In this document: one piece after another, positions 1-5,607 of the stretch
Numbering within the stretch: the first letter of the stretch is position 1
Layout of the letters: each line of letters opens with the position of its first letter
Source: an uncultured Prevotella sp.
GTDB taxonomy: Bacteria > Bacteroidota > Bacteroidia > Bacteroidales > Bacteroidaceae
DNA: 5,607 bases
Assembly (NCBI GenBank): GCA_900550035.1
Contig: URQS01000098.1
Location: 1-5,607 of the forward strand
Reading direction: 5' to 3'
Position numbers and translations under genes: made by a program
The notes under the pieces: model-generated
The model's input: only the letters and a program-made list of their open reading frames with translations
Told to the model about the DNA's origin: nothing
Database searches by the model: none

Positions 1-104
1 AAGATACAAAATACTATGAAACTAAAAAAACTCCCCAGTATTTTTCCACTGAGCCTATTTTTGCCCGTTACATATAATTAAGACAAACTTTTTTCGATTT
101 TAAT

Positions 105-135
105 TTTGTAGTGCGCCCAAATTACACTATCTTTG
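105..135 (+). promoter_or_regulatory. Bacteroidetes-type promoter of the tkt-rpiB operon
   Basis: TTTG at 105-108 (-33 element) and TATCTTTG at 128-135 (exact match to the -7 consensus TAnnTTTG) are separated by 19 bases, the spacing known for the primary sigma factor of Bacteroidetes. Transcription would start about 5-8 bases after 135, giving a 5' leader of roughly 55 bases before the tkt start at 197. No other sequence between 1 and 196 has both elements. The assignment rests on consensus match and position only. Confidence 0.8.
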
Positions 136-168
136 CATTATTATAGAAACAGTCTTTGCACTATTATA
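126..168 (+). repeat. Imperfect direct repeat of the tkt -7 region (two 20-bp copies, 23-bp period)
   Basis: Bases 126-145 and 149-168 agree at 17 of 20 positions, both containing TCTTTGCA followed by TATTATA. The first copy holds the intact -7 box TATCTTTG. In the second, the matching octamer at 151-158 reads AGTCTTTG, so the TA of the consensus is lost. The TTTG of the first copy (132-135) lies 15 bases before that octamer. The second copy may be a decayed duplicate promoter, or the pair may be a repeated binding site in the early transcribed region. Confidence 0.6.
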
Positions 169-196
169 TTAAGAATAAGTTAAACATCTAATAAAT

Positions 197-2218
197 ATGA
201 ACAACAAGGAATTGATGAATCTTGCAGCTGACAACATACGTCTGCTCGCCGTGTCAATGGTAGAAAAAGCAAAATCTGGACATCCCGGCGGAGCCATGGG
301 CGGCGCCGACTTCATAAATGTCCTTTTCTCAGAGTATTTAGTATTCGACCCTGACCAGCCCGCTTGGGAGGGTCGCGACCGTTTCTATCTGGATCCAGGT
401 CACATGTCTCCTATGCTCTATTCTGCCCTTGCATTGCAGGGCAAATTCACCATCGACGAGCTGAAGACATTCCGTCAGTGGGGCTCGGTTTGTCCAGGAC
501 ACCCTGAGCGTGACATCATGCACGGCATCGAGAACACATCAGGTCCGCTCGGACAAGGCCACACATACGCTGTAGGTGCTGCTATTGCCGAGAAATTCCT
601 TGAGGCTCGTCTTGGCAAGACCATGATGCAGCACAAGATTTACGCATACATCTCAGACGGTGGTGTGCAGGAGGAAGTATCGCAGGGCGCAGGCCGTATA
701 GCCGGCTTGCTGAAGCTCAACAACCTCATCATGTTCTATGACGCCAACGAGATTCAGCTCTCTACTGAATGCAACGTCGTAATGAACGAGAACACACGCA
801 TGAAGTATGAGTCGTGGGGATGGAATGTACTGGAAATCAACGGTAACGACCCCGACGAAATTCGCGCAGCATTGATTCTTGCCAACAAGGAGACTGAGCG
901 TCCTACACTCATCATCGGCCACACAATCATGGCTAAGGGAGCACGCAAGGACGACGGTTCAAGCTATGAGCACAACGTTAAGACCCACGGTGCACCTCTC
1001 GGTGGCGACGCATATACAAATACAGTAAAGAACCTCGGCGGCGACGTTGAGAACCCGTTCGTAGTGTTTGACGACGTGAAGGAACTGTATGCCAACCGCA
1101 ACGCAGAATTGCGTGAGATTGTAAAGGCACGCCACGCTGAGGAGGCAGAATGGCGCAAGCAGAATCCAGAATTGGCTGCCAAGATGGCCGACTGGTTCTC
1201 GGGCAACGCTCCTGAGGTAGACTGGAGCCGGCTGATACAGAAGCGCGACGCTGCAACACGTGCCGCTTCGGCAGCTTGTCTCGGCGTATTGTCGGAACAG
1301 GTAGACAACATGGTTGTTTCATCGGCCGACCTCTGCAACAGCGACAAGACCGACGGATTCCTCAAGCATACACACAACCTTCAGGCTGACGACTTCACAG
1401 GTGCCTTCTTCCAGGCTGGTGTATCGGAGCTCACCATGGCTTGCGTCTGCATCGGTATGTATCTGCACGGCGGTGTAATTCCGGCTTGCGGAACATTCTT
1501 CGTGTTCTCTGACTACATGAAGCCAGCCATCCGTATGGCAGCCCTCATGCGCGTACCTATCAAGTTCATCTGGACTCACGACGCATTCCGCGTAGGCGAA
1601 GACGGACCTACACACGAGCCAGTAGAGCAGGAGGCACAGATTCGCCTCATGGAGAAGCTCAAGAACCACAAGGGTGAGGACTCTGTACGTGTTTTCCGTC
1701 CGGCTGACGTTGACGAGGCTACAGTATGCTGGAAGATGGCTATGGAGAACATGTCTACTCCTACTGCACTCATCTTCTCTCGCCAGAACATAACATCTCT
1801 GCCAGAGGGCAACGACTACGAGCAGGCACGCAAGGGTGCATACGTAGTTGAAGGCTCTGATGCCGACTTCGACGTTATATTGCTTGCTTCTGGTTCGGAG
1901 GTTTCTACACTCGTAGCCGGTGCCGAACTGCTCCGCAAGGACGGCATAAAGATTCGTATCGTGAGCGTTCCTTCAGAGGGACTGTTCCGCACACAGAGCA
2001 AGGAGTATCAGGAGAGCATCCTGCCTGCCGGAGCCAAGATTTTCGGTATGACAGCCGGTCTGCCCGTAACACTGCAGAGCCTTGTTGGAGCCAACGGTAA
2101 GGTTTACGGCATGGAGTCGTTCGGATTCTCAGCACCTTACAAAGTGCTTGACGAGAAGCTCGGATTCAATGCAGAGAACGTATACAAGGAAGTAAAGAAC
2201 TTTTTGTCTAACAAATAA
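197..2218 (+). CDS. tkt: Transketolase
   Basis: Thiamine-diphosphate enzyme of the cytosolic non-oxidative pentose phosphate pathway. It moves two-carbon ketol units between xylulose-5-P and ribose-5-P, or erythrose-4-P. At 673 residues it is full length for the one-chain bacterial form. The N-terminal TPP domain (about 1-330) shows SGHPGG (27-32), PGHMS (His69), CPGHPE (His102), SGPLGQGH (115-122) and THGAPLG (His264). The pyrimidine-binding domain (about 350-530) has Glu411 in GVSELTMAC, His461 in WTHDAF, the transketolase signature GEDGPTHEPVEQ (467-478, Asp469 and His473) and SRQN (Arg529). A C-terminal domain follows (about 550-673). Several catalytic positions carry nearly the same numbers as in the E. 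coli enzyme. The usual GDG of the cofactor motif is SDG (153-155), and the later segment reads DANE (182-185) instead of the usual D-x-N-G; I recall the same in other Bacteroidales, so I do not read it as inactivation. The start is supported by an in-frame TAA at 176-178 with no ATG between. There is no Shine-Dalgarno, only an A/T-rich leader, as is normal in this phylum. First gene of an operon with rpiB. Confidence 0.97.
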   Translation: MNNKELMNLAADNIRLLAVSMVEKAKSGHPGGAMGGADFINVLFSEYLVFDPDQPAWEGRDRFYLDPGHMSPMLYSALALQGKFTIDELKTFRQWGSVCPGHPERDIMHGIENTSGPLGQGHTYAVGAAIAEKFLEARLGKTMMQHKIYAYISDGGVQEEVSQGAGRIAGLLKLNNLIMFYDANEIQLSTECNVVMNENTRMKYESWGWNVLEINGNDPDEIRAALILANKETERPTLIIGHTIMAKGARKDDGSSYEHNVKTHGAPLGGDAYTNTVKNLGGDVENPFVVFDDVKELYANRNAELREIVKARHAEEAEWRKQNPELAAKMADWFSGNAPEVDWSRLIQKRDAATRAASAACLGVLSEQVDNMVVSSADLCNSDKTDGFLKHTHNLQADDFTGAFFQAGVSELTMACVCIGMYLHGGVIPACGTFFVFSDYMKPAIRMAALMRVPIKFIWTHDAFRVGEDGPTHEPVEQEAQIRLMEKLKNHKGEDSVRVFRPADVDEATVCWKMAMENMSTPTALIFSRQNITSLPEGNDYEQARKGAYVVEGSDADFDVILLASGSEVSTLVAGAELLRKDGIKIRIVSVPSEGLFRTQSKEYQESILPAGAKIFGMTAGLPVTLQSLVGANGKVYGMESFGFSAPYKVLDEKLGFNAENVYKEVKNFLSNK

Positions 2219-2229
2219 AACTAATAACT

Positions 2230-2667
2230 ATGGAAATCAAGACGGTAGGCATTGCCTGCGACCACGCAGGATACGCATTGAAGAAGTTTGTTGTAGAATA
2301 TCTTGAAAGCCACAACATACCGTTTAAGGACTACGGTACATACAGCGATATGAGCTGTGACTATCCCGACTTCGCTCACTCATTGGGCGAGGCAATCACT
2401 AAGGGTGACGTATATCCAGGCATCGGCATCTGCGGTAGCGGTGAGGGTATGGCAATGACGCTCAACAAGCACAAGGGTGTACGAGCAGCTTTGGTATGGA
2501 CACCAGAAATAGCAGGCTTGACACGCCAGCACAATGATGCTAACGTGCTCGTAATGCCAGGACGATTTATCGACAACAAGACAGCCGAAAAAATCATGGA
2601 CGAATTCTTCAAAACCTCGTTTGAAGGCGGACGCCACGAGCGCAGAGTTGAGAAGATTGACTTGTAA
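2230..2667 (+). CDS. rpiB: Ribose-5-phosphate isomerase B (RpiB/LacA/LacB family)
   Basis: Interconverts ribulose-5-phosphate and ribose-5-phosphate in the cytosol, supplying an aldose substrate to the transketolase encoded just upstream. At 145 residues it has the normal family length. Visible family features are the N-terminal ACDHAGY (Asp11, His12), YPDF (45-48), the active-site loop GICGSGEGM with Cys68 (the enediolate-forming cysteine of RpiB), HNDANVL (His101, Asn102) and the phosphate-binding C-terminal arginines (Arg112, Arg135 and Arg139 in GGRHERR). The gap to tkt is only 11 bases with no promoter, so co-transcription is expected. No Shine-Dalgarno is visible. The same family includes allose-6-phosphate isomerases and LacA/LacB. 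The partner gene and the cysteine favour RpiB, but substrate breadth cannot be read from sequence. Confidence 0.95.
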   Translation: MEIKTVGIACDHAGYALKKFVVEYLESHNIPFKDYGTYSDMSCDYPDFAHSLGEAITKGDVYPGIGICGSGEGMAMTLNKHKGVRAALVWTPEIAGLTRQHNDANVLVMPGRFIDNKTAEKIMDEFFKTSFEGGRHERRVEKIDL

Positions 2668-2689
2668 GAACACTGAACAACAGAACACT

Positions 2690-2729
2690 TAGGAGGGCCG
2701 GCTAATGGATGCCGCACCCTCCTATTTTT
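2690..2729 (+). terminator. Rho-independent terminator after tkt-rpiB
   Basis: TAGGAGGG (2690-2697) pairs perfectly with CCCTCCTA (2717-2724). Inside, CGGC (2699-2702) pairs with GCCG (2711-2714), leaving a small internal loop (one base on the left, two on the right) and an 8-base apical loop. Five T residues (2725-2729) follow directly. It begins 22 bases after the rpiB stop codon and ends 19 bases before the next start, so it both closes the pentose phosphate operon and sits in the region where the next gene's promoter would be expected. Confidence 0.88.
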
Positions 2730-2748
2730 ACATACAAAAATAAACCAC

Positions 2749-5358
2749 ATGAAAAAAATCCTAATCTCAGCCTCATTACTTGCACTAACACTGACAGCGG
2801 GCGCGCAGGGCAGTTTCATCACCGACAACAGCTATAAAGCCGGTATGGAGAGCCTATTCAGCCAACGCATAAAGACCGTAGGCAAGAAATTCTACAACAC
2901 ACAGAAGGAGAAACTGACTGCCGACGAGCAGGAAGCTCTGAGATTCCTGTACGCCTACATGCCATTGGCAGACGTGACCGACTATCCCACTTCATTCTTT
3001 GCCGACAACGTACGCCTGTCGTTCAAGGCACGCAACGAAATGGCATGGGGAAAGAACGTGCCCGAACTGCTGTTCCGCCACTTCGTGCTGCCAATAAGAG
3101 TAAACAATGAACCACTTGACGCATCAAGAGCCTACTTCTACAAAGAACTGAAGGACCGCATCAAGAATCTCTCGATGCACGACGCTATACTTGAGATAAA
3201 CCACTGGTGTCATGAGAAAGTGACTTATCAGCCTGCCGATGCACGCACTTCGTCGCCATTGCAGACACTGCGCACAGCAACCGGACGCTGCGGCGAACAA
3301 AGCACATTTGCAGTAGCAGCACTGAGAGCCATGGGCATTCCTGCACGTCAGGTTTACACACCGCGTTGGGCACACACCGACGACAACCACGCATGGGTAG
3401 AAGCTTGGGCTGACGGCAAATGGTATTTCCTCGGAGCATGTGAGCCAGAGCCTGTACTAAACCTCGGATGGTTTAACGCCCCTGCCTCACGAGCCATGCT
3501 GATGCACACTCGCGCTTTTGGCAACTACAACGGACCGGAGGAAGTATTGTTGCGCACAAACAACTTCACCGAAATAAACCTTACATCGAACTATGCGCCA
3601 ACCGCAGAAGTGAAATTCGTAGTGAAAGACTCTGAGGGAAAACCGGTTAGCGGTGCAAAGGTGGAGTTTAAGATATACAACTACGCCGAGTTTTACACTG
3701 CCGTAGCAAAACAGACCGACGACCAGGGCCGTACTTCACTCTCAGCAGGCAAGGGCGACTTGCTTATTTGGGCATCAAAAGACGGAAAATACGGATACAG
3801 CAAGGCTTCGTTCGGCAAGGACAACACTGTGACAATAACCCTCAACCACAGTATGCTGACAGACAAGGCAAAACAATCGTTCGACGAGGAAACATTCAAC
3901 ATCGTGCCTCCGGCTGAGAACGCGAAGACTCCGTACGTAAGCGACGAAATGCGAAAGGAGAACAACCGCCGATTTGCCCACGAAGACTCGATACGCAAAG
4001 CCTACACGGCTACATTCCTCACAAAGGAACAGGCAGAGAAGATAAATCCACGAGCAGCGGAATACCTCGTCAAAGCGCGTGGCAACAAGCAGACCATCAT
4101 AGACTTTCTGGCACGCCACAAGGACAATGAGACACGCGCACTCGGCATACTCGCTACTCTGAGCGACAAGGACCTGCGCGACATCCCGACCGAAATTCTC
4201 GAAGACAACTTCACAGCTAAGACCAACCAGCTGTCGCCACGTGTTGAAGACGAGATGATTTCGATACCGTTCAAGAACTATTTCGAGAAGGCTTTTGCGG
4301 GCAAGACAGCCGAAATGTTCCGTAAAGACCCAACAACGCTTGTAGCTTGGATAAACAAGAACCTGCGCATAGCACCCGAAGCCAACGCCCTTCACATAGC
4401 ACAGACACCTGTGGGCGTGATGGAGTCGAAAACCACTGACGAACGCTCACGCGACATCTTCTTTGTTGACGTGGCACGTAGCCTTGGCATTGATGCCCGC
4501 AAGGATGCGGTAACTGGCAAAGTACAATATAAGAAAGACGGAAAGTGGATGGACGTGAAGTTTGAGTCGAAAGAGCAGGCAACAGCACCAACCGGAAAAC
4601 TCGTACTCACATACGAGCCGTCAGCATTCCTCGACGACCCGAAGTATTACAACCACTTCACCATCAGCCGTATTGTGAACGGCTCGCCACAGCTGATGAA
4701 CTTTGAGGAAGGTCAGGCTGACATGGGCAACGGCACCTGCTGGAGCAATACATTCAGGAACGGCTATTCATTCGACACTGGCACATACATTCTGACTACC
4801 GGCACTCGACTGGCAAGCGGCAGCGTACTCGCATCGACACGCGTCTTCAACATCGAGAAAGGCAAGACCACTACCCTACCGCTCGATATACGCCAAGATG
4901 TCAACGACATCAGCGTAATAGGTCAGTTCAACTCGGAGTCGATAATCAACAAAGACGGCAAGGACGTGAGCATTCTATCGCAGACCGGTCGCGGATACTA
5001 TATTCTCGCCGTACTGGGCGTGGGTCAGGAGCCAACCAACCACGCACTACATGACATAGAGAAAGAACGCGCTGCATTCGAAGCATGGGGCCGCCCGGTA
5101 GTGCTGCTCTTTGAGAGTGAAGCCGACGCCAAGAAGTTCCAAAAGGACGAATTCGGTTCGCTGCCATCGACTGTTCAGTATGCCATCGACAAGGACGGAA
5201 GCATACGAGAGCAGATAGCACGCGAAATGAAACTGCAGAACAAGACACAGATGCCAATGTTCATCATAGCCGACACCTTCAACCGCATAGTATTCTCATC
5301 ACAAGGATACACTATAGGACTGGGTGAGCAGATGAAGAACGTATTCAAGAAATTATAA
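2749..5358 (+). CDS. Exported multidomain protein with a transglutaminase-like (papain-fold) domain
   Basis: 869 residues; physiological role unknown. Residues 1-19 form a typical signal peptide (MKK, a hydrophobic stretch, then AGA before Gln20, fitting signal peptidase I). No lipobox cysteine is seen, so periplasmic or secreted localisation is inferred. A helical region (about 25-145) precedes a transglutaminase core (about 146-240) with nucleophile Cys181 in GRCGEQS and His214 in NHAWVEAW. Where the third catalytic residue (Asp) is expected, the strand reads WYFLGACEPEP, with Gly229 in its place. An Ig-like beta domain of the carboxypeptidase-regulatory type follows (about 284-366, including DSEGKPVSGAKVEFKI), then a charged helical linker (about 370-525). 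Residues about 530-606 resemble the transglutaminase core without its Cys and His. A beta-rich part (about 612-735) and a thioredoxin-like C-terminus (about 742-869, probable cis-Pro836 but no CxxC) complete it. No type IX secretion C-terminal domain is evident. No clear TAnnTTTG box lies between the terminator and the start; TATTTTTA at 2723-2730 matches 5 of the 6 defined bases but lacks a -33 partner. Codon use looks like that of its neighbours. It may act on peptides or glycopeptides as a hydrolase, or may only bind. Confidence 0.85.
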   Translation: MKKILISASLLALTLTAGAQGSFITDNSYKAGMESLFSQRIKTVGKKFYNTQKEKLTADEQEALRFLYAYMPLADVTDYPTSFFADNVRLSFKARNEMAWGKNVPELLFRHFVLPIRVNNEPLDASRAYFYKELKDRIKNLSMHDAILEINHWCHEKVTYQPADARTSSPLQTLRTATGRCGEQSTFAVAALRAMGIPARQVYTPRWAHTDDNHAWVEAWADGKWYFLGACEPEPVLNLGWFNAPASRAMLMHTRAFGNYNGPEEVLLRTNNFTEINLTSNYAPTAEVKFVVKDSEGKPVSGAKVEFKIYNYAEFYTAVAKQTDDQGRTSLSAGKGDLLIWASKDGKYGYSKASFGKDNTVTITLNHSMLTDKAKQSFDEETFNIVPPAENAKTPYVSDEMRKENNRRFAHEDSIRKAYTATFLTKEQAEKINPRAAEYLVKARGNKQTIIDFLARHKDNETRALGILATLSDKDLRDIPTEILEDNFTAKTNQLSPRVEDEMISIPFKNYFEKAFAGKTAEMFRKDPTTLVAWINKNLRIAPEANALHIAQTPVGVMESKTTDERSRDIFFVDVARSLGIDARKDAVTGKVQYKKDGKWMDVKFESKEQATAPTGKLVLTYEPSAFLDDPKYYNHFTISRIVNGSPQLMNFEEGQADMGNGTCWSNTFRNGYSFDTGTYILTTGTRLASGSVLASTRVFNIEKGKTTTLPLDIRQDVNDISVIGQFNSESIINKDGKDVSILSQTGRGYYILAVLGVGQEPTNHALHDIEKERAAFEAWGRPVVLLFESEADAKKFQKDEFGSLPSTVQYAIDKDGSIREQIAREMKLQNKTQMPMFIIADTFNRIVFSSQGYTIGLGEQMKNVFKKL

Positions 5359-5381
5359 ATTTGTTAAACTTTACAAAAAAT

Positions 5382-5433
5382 AATCGGCTGCATTTTTATG
5401 GTACATAAAATATTAGTACCTTTGTAGCCGATT
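5382..5433. repeat. Nested inverted repeat spanning the rplU promoter
   Basis: The outer arms, 5382-5392 (AATCGGCTGCA) and 5423-5433 (TGTAGCCGATT), are complementary at 10 of 11 positions, and the remaining pair is G-T. An inner pair, GGTAC (5400-5404) and GTACC (5416-5420), lies within them around an 11-base A/T-only loop. The two dyads are not exactly concentric. The right-hand inner and outer arms together cover the -7 box at 5417-5424. No T-run follows on the + strand, so a terminator for the upstream gene is unconvincing; a protein-binding site on DNA is possible. Confidence 0.55.
5417..5424 (+). promoter_or_regulatory. -7 element of the rplU promoter
   Basis: TACCTTTG is an exact TAnnTTTG match lying 86 bases before the rplU start. 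The -33 side is weak: no TTG sits at the usual 19-20 base spacing, where the sequence is a T-rich run (5393-5399). The start of transcription would be near 5430, giving a leader of about 80 bases. The element lies within an inverted repeat, which suggests that access to it could be regulated. Confidence 0.65.
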
Positions 5434-5440
5434 TAATCCG

Positions 5441-5484
5441 CCGAGGCTCGAAAAAGTAACAGCACGACGTTGTTCGCCTCTCGG
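5441..5484 (+). promoter_or_regulatory. Potential structured 5' leader of rplU mRNA
   Basis: In the predicted leader, CCG-AGGC (5441-5447) can pair with GCCT-CGG (5476-5479 and 5482-5484), with a two-base bulge at 5480-5481. Inside it AACAGC (5458-5463) pairs with GTTGTT (5469-5474) around a 5-base loop, including one G-U. A 10-base A-rich unpaired stretch (5448-5457) opposite a single base separates the two helices. The element ends 26 bases before the ATG. Ribosomal protein mRNAs often carry leaders bound by their own product, so an L21 autoregulatory site is a candidate. I do not recognise it as a known RNA family. Confidence 0.45.
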
Positions 5485-5510
5485 AAAAACCCGTTTATAT
5501 TATTTTTTAA

Positions 5511-5607
5511 ATGTACGCAATCGTAGAGATTAACGGTCAGCAGTTTAAGGCAGAGCAGGGCAAGAAGCTCTTCGTTCACCACATCAAGGACGCTCAGGAA
5601 GGCCAGA
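5511..5607 (+). CDS. rplU: 50S ribosomal protein L21 (partial, N-terminal 32 codons)
   Basis: The translation begins MYAIVEINGQQFKAEQGKK, the highly conserved L21 N-terminus (bacterial L21 proteins start with M-Y-A-I/V-V/I-x-x-G-G/N-x-Q-x-K-V-like strands). L21 binds 23S rRNA in the large ribosomal subunit. The gene runs off the window edge, so only about a third of the usual roughly 100 residues is visible. The start is well fixed: a TAA at 5508-5510 immediately precedes the ATG in frame. The upstream sequence is a T/A-rich run without a Shine-Dalgarno. rpmA (L27) is the usual next gene but lies outside the window. Confidence 0.95.
   Translation, partial: MYAIVEINGQQFKAEQGKKLFVHHIKDAQEGQ

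Noticed and set aside
31..53. Possible hairpin (CAGT 36-39 with ACTG 48-51, flanked by CTC/GAG) that might be a terminator of an upstream gene.
   Set aside because: The stem is only 4 bp of continuous pairing with no adequate T-run after it; too weak to call.
56..63. TATTTTTG, a second TAnnTTTG match upstream of tkt.
   Set aside because: No TTG lies 19-20 bases upstream (the region is CCCCAG) and it sits in a T-rich run where such matches arise by chance. The 128-135 element has a proper partner.
964..1377. Long open frames on the minus strand inside tkt, such as this 137-codon frame.
   Set aside because: They overlap a clearly conserved transketolase codon for codon, give low-complexity Ser/Arg/Cys-rich translations with no recognisable domain, and lack promoters. 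They are shadows of the coding strand.
2705..2743. A 12-codon reading frame (MDAAPSYFYIQK) beginning 7 bases after an AGGAGG in the terminator stem and ending 5 bases before the next gene.
   Set aside because: The AGGAGG is one arm of the terminator hairpin, Bacteroidetes rarely use Shine-Dalgarno sequences, and the peptide has no recognisable feature. It is most likely a coincidence of the terminator sequence.
3775..4395. A 206-codon minus-strand open frame inside the exported protein gene.
   Set aside because: Its translation is rich in Cys, Val, Leu and Arg without any motif, as expected for the antisense of GAC/AAG-rich coding sequence, while the + strand frame carries a signal peptide and recognisable domains.
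5382..5433. The inverted repeat upstream of rplU as a rho-independent terminator for the preceding gene.
   Set aside because: The apical region is long, the right arm is followed by TAATCC rather than a T-run, and the arm overlaps a good -7 promoter box, so an operator-like reading fits better.

Overview
The window looks like chromosomal DNA from a member of the Bacteroidales, probably Prevotella-like. Three things point there: AT-rich intergenic DNA with TAnnTTTG promoter elements (the Bacteroidetes -7 box), start codons without a Shine-Dalgarno sequence, and a transketolase whose sequence resembles Bacteroides/Prevotella enzymes as I remember them. All genes are on the + strand. The genus is an inference; no rRNA or other marker is present to fix it.

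Layout. Bases 1-196 are an AT-rich region with no gene I can support. It holds a well-formed promoter (TTTG, 19-nt spacer, TATCTTTG) inside a 23-bp-spaced imperfect direct repeat. Next come transketolase (tkt, 197-2218) and, 11 bases later, ribose-5-phosphate isomerase B (rpiB, 2230-2667). A GC-rich hairpin with a T-run (2690-2729) closes this two-gene operon. A large exported protein of 869 residues follows (2749-5358), with a papain-like transglutaminase domain and several further domains. The gap 5359-5510 carries a second TAnnTTTG promoter embedded in an inverted repeat, then a leader that can fold. The window ends 32 codons into ribosomal protein L21 (rplU, 5511 onward).

How the genes work together. 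RpiB interconverts ribulose-5-phosphate and ribose-5-phosphate, and transketolase uses ribose-5-phosphate with xylulose-5-phosphate, so tkt-rpiB is a compact non-oxidative pentose phosphate operon. The exported transglutaminase-like protein has no visible metabolic link to it and is separated by the terminator. The rplU unit is an ordinary ribosomal locus, in which rpmA would be expected next, outside the window.

Most of the window is housekeeping. The least explained items are the exported protein (intact Cys and His but Gly where the catalytic Asp is expected, an apparent second transglutaminase-like unit that has lost its catalytic residues, and a thioredoxin-like C-terminus lacking CxxC) and the structured DNA/RNA in front of rplU. 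I see no mobile element, CRISPR array, tRNA or rRNA.
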